Positions 18,421-26,262 of a DNA stretch of 52,388 nt are shown here, one piece after another. How positions within the stretch are numbered: the stretch's first letter is position 1; the number at the start of each line of letters is the position of its first letter. Origin of the DNA: Smithella sp. GTDB taxonomy: Bacteria > Desulfobacterota > Syntrophia > Syntrophales > Smithellaceae. The stretch lies in the NCBI GenBank assembly GCA_017993615.1, contig JAGOMJ010000008.1, positions 10,455-62,842 on the forward strand. Reading direction: 5' to 3'. The notes beneath the pieces were generated by a model. The model had not been told where the DNA came from and did not search any database. It saw only the letters and a list, made by a program, of their open reading frames with translations. The position numbers and the translations under genes are program-made.

Positions 18421-19536
18421 TTAAAAGACATTATCTTTGGGCAGCCAGCCGATGCCTTTGGCATGCAGGCTCTGGATGTAGAGCCTGTCGGCTGTTTCCG
18501 TAACACCGGTTGTCTCCGGATAGCGACCGCCGGGGTCCTGCAGGTCGGCGACGATCCGGCCGTCTTCTGTAAAGGCCAAAACATGGCCGTAGGGTTTGGG
18601 AAGCGGCCACAGAAATTTCGGCAGCCGGTAGGTCAGCTTGCGCATAAAAGGCGTGGAGGTGATGACGCGTTGATCAATGGCGGGATTGCGGGGCTTGGCA
18701 AATCCCAGCCAGATCTTTCCGTGAAGACCGCGCATCAGGTTGTCGGGATAACCGGGCAGGTTCTCAAACAGGATGACGGCAGATTCCCCAGGCGAGGCAA
18801 TGTCCAAATCCTGTGCGGTTACGGAAATTTTCCAGACGCGATATTTTCCTGTTTCATTGACGAAAAGCCAGTTTTCATCTTCGCTCAACACCACGCCGTT
18901 GGCGAAGCTGAATCCTTTGGCCACAATCCGGGTGGTCTGTGCTGCCGGGTCGTATTCCAAAACGCGTCCGGTCGAGCGCTGTTCCAGAATGTCGATCAGG
19001 CTGGCCGGAAAGATGCCTCCCCATTTTTTGGGCGCAAAACGCGTGGAGGCGTCGGTGAAATAAATTTTCCCCGATTGTGACACTGCGACCGCATCGGCAA
19101 AACGAATGGGGTCGCCGTTGACGTTATCGGTTAATACGGTGATGTTTTTATCCGGGCTGATGAGCACCAGGCCCCTGTCAACGTCGGCGGCAACGATATT
19201 GCCGCGGGCGTCAAAATCAAAACCGAGAACGGGTCCGCCGGTATCGGCATAGACCTCCTGTTGCGTCCCGTCCTGATTCATGCGCAGAATTTTTCCGCCG
19301 GCCACGGTCGTATACAGCTTTTGGTCTTTGCCGATGACGATGTGTTCGGGGCCTTCTTCCCGGCCCAGTGAAATCATACGCAGGCCGGCAAGTCCGGTGT
19401 TGACGGCATGGGGGCCTGAATATCCGTCGGACAGGGGAGGAATCCACTGCACGGGATCGACCGGAACAGGCCAGAGGGTTAAATAAGCCGTCAAAAGAAA
19501 AACGATGAGTGCAACCGCAGCAAAAATCTTTTTCAT
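18421..19536 (-). CDS. Membrane-anchored strictosidine-synthase-like (SMP-30/gluconolactonase superfamily) protein
   Basis: A six-bladed beta-propeller protein of 371 residues with one N-terminal membrane segment (about 4-23) that acts as anchor or signal peptide. It resembles the strictosidine synthase-like group that includes animal APMAP, with the block YFTDASTRF, the segment FANGVVLSEDE and GYPDNLMRG. Members hydrolyse lactones or esters, or have unknown roles; plant-type strictosidine synthesis is not implied. ATG 19536 is preceded by AGGAGG with five-base spacing, so the longer frame from 19554 is not used. It overlaps or abuts the DUF2784 gene downstream, so the two probably form an operon. 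Confidence 0.88.
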   Translation of the reverse strand: MKKIFAAVALIVFLLTAYLTLWPVPVDPVQWIPPLSDGYSGPHAVNTGLAGLRMISLGREEGPEHIVIGKDQKLYTTVAGGKILRMNQDGTQQEVYADTGGPVLGFDFDARGNIVAADVDRGLVLISPDKNITVLTDNVNGDPIRFADAVAVSQSGKIYFTDASTRFAPKKWGGIFPASLIDILEQRSTGRVLEYDPAAQTTRIVAKGFSFANGVVLSEDENWLFVNETGKYRVWKISVTAQDLDIASPGESAVILFENLPGYPDNLMRGLHGKIWLGFAKPRNPAIDQRVITSTPFMRKLTYRLPKFLWPLPKPYGHVLAFTEDGRIVADLQDPGGRYPETTGVTETADRLYIQSLHAKGIGWLPKDNVF

Positions 19537-19581
19537 GGCGTCCTCCTGAAGCATTCAAAACATCAGGGCAAGAATGACCGG

Positions 19582-21153
19582 CTACAGCGGGATATTGTTG
19601 TGTTTTTTGGAAAGCCCCGTTACTTTTTTATTCCCCAGCGCATCCAGCAGAGCAATGATTTTTTTTCGGGTATCGCGCGGCGGGATGATTTCTTCTATGA
19701 TACCCATGGATGCGGCAAAATAGGGATTGTTGAACTGCTGTTCGTAGGCCTCAACAAGTTGTGCCCGCCGGGCAGTCGGATTGTCGGCCCCGGCAATGTC
19801 GTTGCGGTAAATGATGTTGCAGGCTCCTTCGGCGCCCATGACGGCAATTTCGGCCGTGGGCCAGGCCATGACGTAATCGGCGCCGAGCTGTTTGCTGCAC
19901 ATGCCGATGTACGCGCCGCCGTAGGCCTTGCGGGTGATGACGGTGATCTTCGGCACGGTGGCTTCCGAATAGGCATGAAGCAGTTTTGCGCCGTGACGGA
20001 TAATGCCCGCCCACTCCTGATGGGTTCCCGGCATGTAGCCCGGCACATCGGTAAAGGTCAGCAAGGGGATGTTGAACGCGTCGCAGAAGCGTATGAAGCG
20101 CGCTGCTTTATCGGAGGCGTCCACATTCAGGACACCGGCAGCGAAACGGGGATTGTTGGCGATGACGCCCACCGGTCTGCCTGTTACCCGGATAAAAGCG
20201 GTGATGATATTCTGCGCCCAGAGTTCCAGCAGTTCGAACAGCTCGCCGTTATCGGCGACGGACTTTATAATTTTTTTCATGTCATAGGCCCGGTTGCTTT
20301 TGTCGGGAATCATCGAATCCAGTTCCGGACAGGTTCGGTCCGCAGGGTCCGTGCAATCGGACAGAGGCAGGGGCGCATGGCAACTGTCGGGCAGATACGC
20401 AAGAAGCTTTTTGATTTTTTCAATGCAGTCGGTATCGCTTTCGGTGACGACGTGGCAGACACCGCTTTTGGCAGCATGGGCCAGAGCGCCGCCCAGTTCG
20501 TCATGGGAAATTTCCTCGCCGATGACCGCCTTGACTACATCGGGGCCGGTGATATACATGAAGCTGCTTCCCTTGACCATGAAAACCCAGTCCGACAGAG
20601 CGGGCGAATAGACAGCGCCGCCCGCTGTCGGGCCCATAATCGCCGTAATCTGGGGAATATAACCGGACGCCAGGGTGTTGCGGTAAAAAATTCCGCCGTA
20701 GCCTTCCAGTGAAGGGACGCCTTCCTGAATGCGCGCGCCGCCGGAATCGTTGAGCGACACGAACGGTTTCTGCGCGGCAAGGGCCATCTCCATGACCTTC
20801 CAGATTTTTTTCGCATGCATTTCCCCCAGCGAACCTCCGGAGGCTGTAAAATCCTGCGCGGCAACAAATACGGTGCGGCCGTTGACTTTTCCGAAGCCCG
20901 TCACCACGCCGTCGGCGGGAATATCTTTTTTGTCCAGGCCGAACAGCGTCGATCGATGTTCAACAAAAAGCTGCACTTCCTGAAAGGTGTCCTGATCAAA
21001 AAATAAATCCAGCCTTTCCCGGGCCGTCAATTTTTTCAGTTCATGCTGCCGGGCGATCTGTTTCTCGCCGCCCATCTGTTTGAGGGTCCGATTCTTTTTC
21101 TCAAAATGATTGATTTTTTCCTGCGTTGAATTCTTCTGTACATCTTCGCTCAT
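19582..21153 (-). CDS. Biotin-dependent acyl-CoA carboxylase/decarboxylase carboxyltransferase subunit
   Basis: This 523-residue protein carries the complete N- and C-terminal carboxyltransferase domains (crotonase fold) of the propionyl-CoA carboxylase beta / methylmalonyl-CoA decarboxylase alpha group. Oxyanion-hole regions are visible at GGSLGEMHAKK and GPTAGGAVYSPAL in the N half and at DVPGYMPGTHQE and AYGGAYIGM in the C half. It transfers CO2 between carboxybiotin and an acyl-CoA. The substrate cannot be fixed from sequence reading alone (propionyl-, glutaconyl- or other acyl-CoA). No biotin carboxylase, biotin carrier or sodium-pump subunits are adjacent, so its partners lie elsewhere. 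GGAG precedes the ATG. birA is present in the same window. Confidence 0.92.
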   Translation of the reverse strand: MSEDVQKNSTQEKINHFEKKNRTLKQMGGEKQIARQHELKKLTARERLDLFFDQDTFQEVQLFVEHRSTLFGLDKKDIPADGVVTGFGKVNGRTVFVAAQDFTASGGSLGEMHAKKIWKVMEMALAAQKPFVSLNDSGGARIQEGVPSLEGYGGIFYRNTLASGYIPQITAIMGPTAGGAVYSPALSDWVFMVKGSSFMYITGPDVVKAVIGEEISHDELGGALAHAAKSGVCHVVTESDTDCIEKIKKLLAYLPDSCHAPLPLSDCTDPADRTCPELDSMIPDKSNRAYDMKKIIKSVADNGELFELLELWAQNIITAFIRVTGRPVGVIANNPRFAAGVLNVDASDKAARFIRFCDAFNIPLLTFTDVPGYMPGTHQEWAGIIRHGAKLLHAYSEATVPKITVITRKAYGGAYIGMCSKQLGADYVMAWPTAEIAVMGAEGACNIIYRNDIAGADNPTARRAQLVEAYEQQFNNPYFAASMGIIEEIIPPRDTRKKIIALLDALGNKKVTGLSKKHNNIPL

Positions 21154-21232
21154 ACAATTCTCCAGTCTTTGGGATCCCTACACATGGAACATGAAGCAGT
21201 CATGTTGAAAAGATATTTTATGATTGGAGGAA

Positions 21233-21261
21233 ATACTAGCTTTTTTAATGAAAACTGGCAA
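21233..21261 (-). promoter_or_regulatory. Possible sigma-70 promoter of the carboxyltransferase gene
   Basis: On the minus strand TTGCCA (21261-21256) and TAGTAT (21238-21233) are separated by 17 bases, about 75 bases before the gene start with an AT-rich spacer. The -10 box matches four of six consensus bases, so this is a moderate call. Confidence 0.4.
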
Positions 21262-21312
21262 GAAGAAATGATGAGCGTATCCGGCGCGGCGTTTGTGCAA
21301 GCATATATTGCC

Positions 21313-21852
21313 TCAGACAAAAATCTGCACTTTGGAGGCTCCCGTTCTGTAGGAATACGTTACCGGGTAATCCAGTCTTTTGATCAGCTCTTTCATGACA
21401 TGATTGTTGGAATCAATGAGGGATACAAAACAGGAGACGCCGTGGTCCCTGCCGATGGCAAAGATATCCTTGAGCAGACGCTTCCCCAGCCCCAGTCCCT
21501 GCCAGTCGTCGCGAACCAGAATGGCAAAGTCGGTAACCTGTTCCCTGACATCGTAACCGTAACGCGCAACGGCAATGATGGCATCCTTGCCGTTTTCCGG
21601 AATGACCGCAACGAGGGCGAAATCACTGTCATAGTTGACATGGGTCAGCTTGAAAAGCAGGTTCTCCGGGATCATTCTGAGCGGCGTCAGAAAGCGCCGG
21701 TAGATGGAATCGGGATACAGTTTGTCGAACAGTTCCAGAAGCAGTTTTCCGTCGGTGTCCCGGATCGGACGGACGAAGACGTTTTTGCCGTTTTTCAGCG
21801 CCAGAAGCTTTTCGTATTGCGCGGGATATGGTTTTTTAAAACTCATCAGCAT
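21313..21852 (-). CDS. GNAT-family N-acetyltransferase
   Basis: This 179-residue single-domain GNAT protein has the acetyl-CoA-binding motif A as VRDDWQGLGLGKRLL (Q118-x2-G-x-G-K) and an N-terminal region with VRPIRDTDGKLLLELFDKL and SIYRRF. That N-terminal pattern is like the acetyltransferase domain of bacterial protein lysine acetyltransferases (Pat type), which regulate acyl-CoA synthetases. It is transcribed divergently from an ADP-forming acyl-CoA synthetase gene. A link between the two is therefore possible but is inference. AGGAT lies nine bases before ATG 21852. Confidence 0.88.
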   Translation of the reverse strand: MLMSFKKPYPAQYEKLLALKNGKNVFVRPIRDTDGKLLLELFDKLYPDSIYRRFLTPLRMIPENLLFKLTHVNYDSDFALVAVIPENGKDAIIAVARYGYDVREQVTDFAILVRDDWQGLGLGKRLLKDIFAIGRDHGVSCFVSLIDSNNHVMKELIKRLDYPVTYSYRTGASKVQIFV

Positions 21853-21889
21853 ATTCTATCTATCCTACAAAAAATTTTAGGACAGCCCC

Positions 21890-22003
21890 ATGCATGATTC
21901 TATCCGGCGACGTCTCATTTTTTTGTCGGAGCAACACCCGGAAGCGTTGACGGAATTTGTCCGACAGAGCACCGCCGGAAAGGATATTCTGCCCAAGATT
22001 TGA
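21890..22003 (+). CDS. Putative 37-residue small ORF upstream of the acyl-CoA synthetase
   Basis: A short frame starts at ATG 21890 with AGGA eight bases upstream and ends with TGA at 22001-22003, inside the spacer just before the -35 box of the next promoter. The peptide begins MHDSIRRRLIFLSEQHPEAL and looks helical and charged, with codon use like the neighbours. It could be a real small protein, the relic of a longer gene, or chance. I recognise no family. Confidence 0.3.
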   Translation: MHDSIRRRLIFLSEQHPEALTEFVRQSTAGKDILPKI

Positions 22004-22032
22004 TTGACAGAAAAACAGGCTTTTCCTATACT
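22004..22032 (+). promoter_or_regulatory. Strong sigma-70 promoter of the acyl-CoA synthetase gene
   Basis: A perfect TTGACA (22004-22009) and TATACT (22027-22032) are separated by 17 bases. Transcription should start near 22039, giving a leader of about 140 bases. The 326-base gap between the divergent genes (21853-22178) otherwise holds the small ORF at 21890 and two palindromes. Confidence 0.85.
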
Positions 22033-22033
22033 C

Positions 22034-22073
22034 GCAACGTTGCCGTTAGCAGGTTGAACCGTTTTGCAAAACG
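22034..22073. promoter_or_regulatory. Pair of palindromes at the acyl-CoA synthetase transcription start (candidate operators)
   Basis: GCAACGTTGC (22034-22043) is a perfect 10-bp palindrome across the predicted transcription start. CGTTTTGCAAAACG (22060-22073) is a perfect 14-bp palindrome about 21-34 bases into the leader. Their position fits repressor binding sites. Neither matches an operator that I can name with confidence. Confidence 0.45.
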
Positions 22074-22178
22074 CATACCGGGATTCAAGGCAGGGTGCTG
22101 CGCCATGGTTTTGGCCGAGGCGCTGTGATGTCAGGCCTGCAGGTGATTTTGTGATCCGTTTTTAGTCTGGAGGTTGTC

Positions 22179-24281
22179 ATGGAAAAATTATTTTATCCTG
22201 AATCCATTGCCATCATCGGCTTGTCATCGAAGCCGCAAAATATTCCCCGCCTCGTTCTGGAAAACCTGATTCGATGGGGTTACAAGGGGCGAATCTTCGG
22301 GATCAATCCGCGTGCCGCGGATTCCCATGTGGACGGCATTAAAATGTACAAATCCGTCCAGGAATTGCCCGTGGTTCCGGATCTGGTGTACGTCCTCATT
22401 CCCGCGCGGATGATTCCGGATGTGATGGATTCCTGCGGCCGGGCCGGCGTGAAGCGGCTGGCGATTCCCACCGGCGGTTTCAACGAACTGGGCGAAGAGG
22501 GCAGAAAGTTGTCCGAACTGGTTTTGCAGAAGGCCAGAGAATACGGGATCCGGTTCGTCGGTCCCAACGGTGTGACGGTGGCCAATACCGCCAACGGGTT
22601 GTGCCTGCCTTTTGTTCCCTCGTACAGCCCGCCCAAGGGAGGACTCTCGATCATTTCGCAAAGCGGCGGCGTGGGGCTGATGCTTTGGAATCTGATGACG
22701 GACGAAAATGTCGGCATGGCGAAATTTGCCAGCATCGGCAACAAACTGGATCTGGATGAAGTGGATTTTCTGGAATATTTCGGACGGGATCCGGAAACCA
22801 AAGTCATCGGCATGTATCTGGAAAGCGTGCCGCGCGGCGATCGTCTGATCGCCGCCGCATCGAAAATTGACAAACCGGTGATTGTTCTCAAGTCGAACAC
22901 GACGGCTGCCGGAAGGAAAGCCGCCATGAGCCATACCGCCGCACTGGCCAATAATGAGGACATTATTGATGCAGCGTTTGAACGTTCCGGTATCATCCGG
23001 ATCCATCAGTTCAACGATTTTATTTCGATGGCTAAGGTTTTCGAGCTGCCGCCGATGCGCGGCAAGCGCATGATGGTCATGTCTCCCGCGGGCGGCTTCA
23101 CGGTCATGATGGCCGATTTGTGCGAGGCCTCCGGTTTCGAATTTGCCGATCCGGGCGCCGATTTTTATGATAAGCTCAAAAATTCATCCAATGCCGGCGT
23201 CATCAATTTTTCCAATCCCCTCGATATGGGGGATATCTACGACATGAACGCTTATCCCCAAATCTTTTTCTCCGTCATGCATAATGAAAATGTGGACGGC
23301 GCCGTGTTCGTCACGCAGTGGCCGGAAATGCCGCGCGGCGAGGATGTATTTTATAAAATGTTCCATACGGATTTATCCAAGGAAGTGGCCGGAACGATTC
23401 TGTCGTCAGGCAAGCCGTTGGGGGTTTGTCTCTTCGGTCTCTCGGCGACCATTTCGCGGATCAAACAAAATCTGGATTTTCCGATTTTCAACAACGCCAG
23501 CGAAATGGTTCACGCGTTTAAAAAACAATACGACTATTACGCGAAAAAAGCGCGTGGCGAGACCGGGTACCCGTTGCCTGACGGTGTGGACATCGAGGCG
23601 GCGCAGAAATGGATTAAAGGACATGCCGGGGTTCGGGGGGAAGAGTCCCTGGAACTGCTCAGCCGTTTCGGCATTCACGTCGCTCCATCGGATGTGGCGA
23701 AAAATGGGAAAGAGGTCCTCGCTCTGGCGGATACGATCGGTTATCCGGTGGTGTTGAAAGTTGTGTCACCGGATGCCGTTCATAAATCGGAAGCGGGCGG
23801 CGTTATCACGGATGTTCAAAATGCGGAAGAAGCCGTCAAAGCATTCGATCAAATCAGAAGCAACCTTTTCCGCTACAACGCTCATGCCGATTTTCAGGGC
23901 GTGCGGGTCATGAAGCAGGCAAGTGACGGCTACGATATGTTTATCGGCGGAAAATTCGATGAATCTTTCGGGCCGGTTGTCTTTTTCGGTTACGGCGGCA
24001 TCTATATCGAGGTTTTCCAGGATACCGCCAACCTGCTGTGTCCGGCGGATTGTCATGAAATCGAAGCCGGAGTCAAACGATTAAAATCCTATAAGATTTT
24101 ACAGGGGATGAGAGGAAAGGGAGCGGGGGATATTGCGGGATATGTCGCGATGATTGAGCGGGTCAGCCATCTGCTGCATCAGTTCCCGCAGATTCGTGAA
24201 CTGGATATCAATCCGGTGCGTGTTTTAGCCGACGGATCCGGCGTTTTGGCGCTCGACGCGAGAGTCAGAATCGACACATGA
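22179..24281 (+). CDS. ADP-forming acetate/acyl-CoA ligase, fused alpha-beta
   Basis: This enzyme class interconverts acyl-CoA + ADP + Pi with acid + CoA + ATP, conserving energy by substrate-level phosphorylation in anaerobes. The 700 residues hold a CoA-binding Rossmann domain (about 1-130), succinyl-CoA-ligase-like domains (about 150-290 and 295-455) and a C-terminal ATP-grasp domain (about 470-700). The phosphorylated histidine is H252 in AAMSHTAALANNE, and the second conserved histidine is H535 in SPDAVHKSEAGGV. The acyl substrate is unknown. GGAGG precedes the ATG. It has its own strong promoter with palindromes, diverges from a GNAT gene, and a second alpha-only paralog lies at 29.8-31.2 kb. 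Confidence 0.93.
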   Translation: MEKLFYPESIAIIGLSSKPQNIPRLVLENLIRWGYKGRIFGINPRAADSHVDGIKMYKSVQELPVVPDLVYVLIPARMIPDVMDSCGRAGVKRLAIPTGGFNELGEEGRKLSELVLQKAREYGIRFVGPNGVTVANTANGLCLPFVPSYSPPKGGLSIISQSGGVGLMLWNLMTDENVGMAKFASIGNKLDLDEVDFLEYFGRDPETKVIGMYLESVPRGDRLIAAASKIDKPVIVLKSNTTAAGRKAAMSHTAALANNEDIIDAAFERSGIIRIHQFNDFISMAKVFELPPMRGKRMMVMSPAGGFTVMMADLCEASGFEFADPGADFYDKLKNSSNAGVINFSNPLDMGDIYDMNAYPQIFFSVMHNENVDGAVFVTQWPEMPRGEDVFYKMFHTDLSKEVAGTILSSGKPLGVCLFGLSATISRIKQNLDFPIFNNASEMVHAFKKQYDYYAKKARGETGYPLPDGVDIEAAQKWIKGHAGVRGEESLELLSRFGIHVAPSDVAKNGKEVLALADTIGYPVVLKVVSPDAVHKSEAGGVITDVQNAEEAVKAFDQIRSNLFRYNAHADFQGVRVMKQASDGYDMFIGGKFDESFGPVVFFGYGGIYIEVFQDTANLLCPADCHEIEAGVKRLKSYKILQGMRGKGAGDIAGYVAMIERVSHLLHQFPQIRELDINPVRVLADGSGVLALDARVRIDT

Positions 24282-24319
24282 TGTCAGTTGCCTGAAAACA
24301 ATCATCACTCGGAATCGCT

Positions 24320-25057
24320 ATGCGCAATTTTAAAATAACGGTGGAATACGACGGAGCTGCCTACTGCGGCTGGCAAAGGCAGCATAACGGGATTGCCATC
24401 CAGCAACTGCTCGAAGAGGCGATTAAAAAAATCACCGGTCAAAACGTGTCGGTCATTGGTTCCGGGCGCACGGACGCCGGTGTGCATGCCATGAACCAGG
24501 TCGGAAGTTTCAAATGTGATACGACATTGCCCGTTCAGAAGATTTTTATGGGCGTCAACAGTGTGCTGCCTCCGGATATTGTGGTCAAAAATCTGGAAGA
24601 ACGGTCTGACGATTTTCATGCTTTGCGGGACGTCAAAAGTAAGGTATACGTATATCGAATTTGCAATCAGCGTTTGAGACCCGTCCTCGGTCGTAATTAT
24701 TTCTGGCATGTGCGTTACCCTCTCGATATTGCGAGCATGCGGAAGGCTGTCCGGCTCATCATCGGAACGCATGATTTTTCCTGTTTTTGCGCAGCAGGGA
24801 CCGATGTCAAAGATCGTGTGCGGACAATTGTCGATATTGAAATTATGACCGGAGAAGAAGGGCTGATTGAAATTCAAGTGGAGTCTCACGGATTTCTGAA
24901 GTACATGGTGCGAAACATTATCGGCACGCTGATAGAGGTCGGACGCGGTAAACGACAACCTGAGGAAATGAAGCTAATTATTGAATCCAAAAACAGAAAT
25001 ATTGCGGGTGCGACAGCGCCGGCCTGCGGCTTGTTCCTGAAAGAGGTTAAATACTGA
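24320..25057 (+). CDS. truA: tRNA pseudouridine(38-40) synthase
   Basis: TruA modifies uridines 38-40 in the anticodon stem-loop of many tRNAs. The catalytic aspartate is D52 in GSGRTDAGVHA, and the N-terminal ITVEYDGAAYCGWQRQ is typical. The length of 245 residues is normal. The start ATG has only a weak binding site. rfbD begins two bases after its stop, so the two are probably translated from one message despite their unrelated roles. Confidence 0.95.
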   Translation: MRNFKITVEYDGAAYCGWQRQHNGIAIQQLLEEAIKKITGQNVSVIGSGRTDAGVHAMNQVGSFKCDTTLPVQKIFMGVNSVLPPDIVVKNLEERSDDFHALRDVKSKVYVYRICNQRLRPVLGRNYFWHVRYPLDIASMRKAVRLIIGTHDFSCFCAAGTDVKDRVRTIVDIEIMTGEEGLIEIQVESHGFLKYMVRNIIGTLIEVGRGKRQPEEMKLIIESKNRNIAGATAPACGLFLKEVKY

Positions 25058-25059
25058 AC

Positions 25060-25971
25060 ATGAGGATATTGCTGCTGGGACATAAGGGCATGCTGGGAAA
25101 CGATCTGTTCCTGAGGCTTTCCGCCGAGCATGAACTCATCGGGATGGATCAGGAAGATATTGATATTGTTTCTGACAATGACTGTTGTCAGGCCATCAAA
25201 GATGTATCGCCGGATATGGTGATCAACGCCGCTGCCTACACCAATGTTGACGGGTGCGAAACGGACAGGGAAACATGTTTTGCCGTCAACGCCGAAGCGG
25301 TCAAAAATATTGCCGGGGCCTGCCGTCAAAAAAAAATCCGCGTGCTGCATTTTAGCACGGATTATGTTTTTGACGGAACCGCCCGAAAACCGTACAGGGA
25401 AGATGCTTTGTGCAATCCCGTCAATCTCTACGGAGCATCGAAACTGGCCGGTGAGAATTATCTGCGGACGTTGTCGGACAATTACCTTTTGATCCGCTCC
25501 TCGTGGTTATACGGAATCAACGGGAAAAATTTTGTTCAAGCCATTCTGGATAAGGCCAAGGCAAAAGAATTCATCCGCGATACCATGAACAGGGCCAAAG
25601 CCGTTGCCGAAGCTCCCTCAACGCTCTCTGTGGTCGATGATCAGGTCGGTTCACCCACCTATACAAAAGATCTGGCACTGGCCGTTGCTTTCCTCATCCG
25701 GAAAAACGCAACCGGTATCGTCCATGTGACCAACAGAGGAAGCTGCAGCTGGCATCAGTTTGCCGTCAGGATTTTAAAAAGCGCGGGATATGGTCATATC
25801 GTTGTGGAACCGATAAAGTCTTCCGAACTGCAAAGACCGGCCATGCGCCCGGCGTACAGTATTTTAAGCAACAAGACGTTTATTGAAATTACGGGCAAGG
25901 CCATGCAGCCGTGGCAACTCGCTTTAGAGGATTACCTGAACAATTTTAAATTGAAAAAAAGTCATTCGTGA
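25060..25971 (+). CDS. rfbD: dTDP-4-dehydrorhamnose reductase
   Basis: RfbD makes dTDP-L-rhamnose, a sugar donor for lipopolysaccharide or other glycans. It is an extended short-chain dehydrogenase with GHKGMLG (G7, G10, G13), the catalytic triad region HFSTDYVFDG and YGASK (Y124, K128), and the RfbD signature VDDQVGSPTYTKDLA. A stretch of about 15 residues before VDDQ appears longer than in standard RfbD proteins. rfbA, rfbB and rfbC are not in this window, although GDP-fucose genes lie near the right end. Confidence 0.92.
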   Translation: MRILLLGHKGMLGNDLFLRLSAEHELIGMDQEDIDIVSDNDCCQAIKDVSPDMVINAAAYTNVDGCETDRETCFAVNAEAVKNIAGACRQKKIRVLHFSTDYVFDGTARKPYREDALCNPVNLYGASKLAGENYLRTLSDNYLLIRSSWLYGINGKNFVQAILDKAKAKEFIRDTMNRAKAVAEAPSTLSVVDDQVGSPTYTKDLALAVAFLIRKNATGIVHVTNRGSCSWHQFAVRILKSAGYGHIVVEPIKSSELQRPAMRPAYSILSNKTFIEITGKAMQPWQLALEDYLNNFKLKKSHS

Positions 25972-26262
25972 AATCACGCTCCGACGTGTTTTCTCTCCTT
26001 TTGTTCATAGGTCGGAACAAAAAAGTAAGATCGTTTTGATGAGTTGACCGAAACCCGGCAGGTCTGTGTAAAAATGACCGGGAAGGCGGTTGGCATCGTT
26101 GCAGGCGAGGCTGTTCGAAGATTTGCCGGAAAGGCCATTGAACCATATCCGGTTACACAAAAGACATCGAACGAAAATCATCAAAAAGGTCTGGGCCGGT
26201 GATCGTTTAGAAAATTTATTGTTTAGATCAAAAACAGGCTTGACGACAGACGGGTGCCCTTT

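Noticed and set aside
19600..20712. 370-codon plus-strand frame
   Set aside because: It is antisense to the acyl-CoA carboxyltransferase, whose motifs are complete; long antisense frames arise from the biased third codon positions.
21169..21897. 242-codon plus-strand frame
   Set aside because: It is antisense to the GNAT gene, which has the acetyl-CoA motif and a ribosome binding site.
22039..22178. Riboswitch or attenuator in the 140-base leader of the acyl-CoA synthetase gene
   Set aside because: The leader has palindromes but no conserved aptamer or terminator/antiterminator pair that I can recognise.
26074..26202. 42-codon plus-strand frame starting MTGKAVGIVAGEAVRRF
   Set aside because: Composition is plausible for coding, but there is no binding site and no recognised family; it could be a relic. 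Left out of the feature list.
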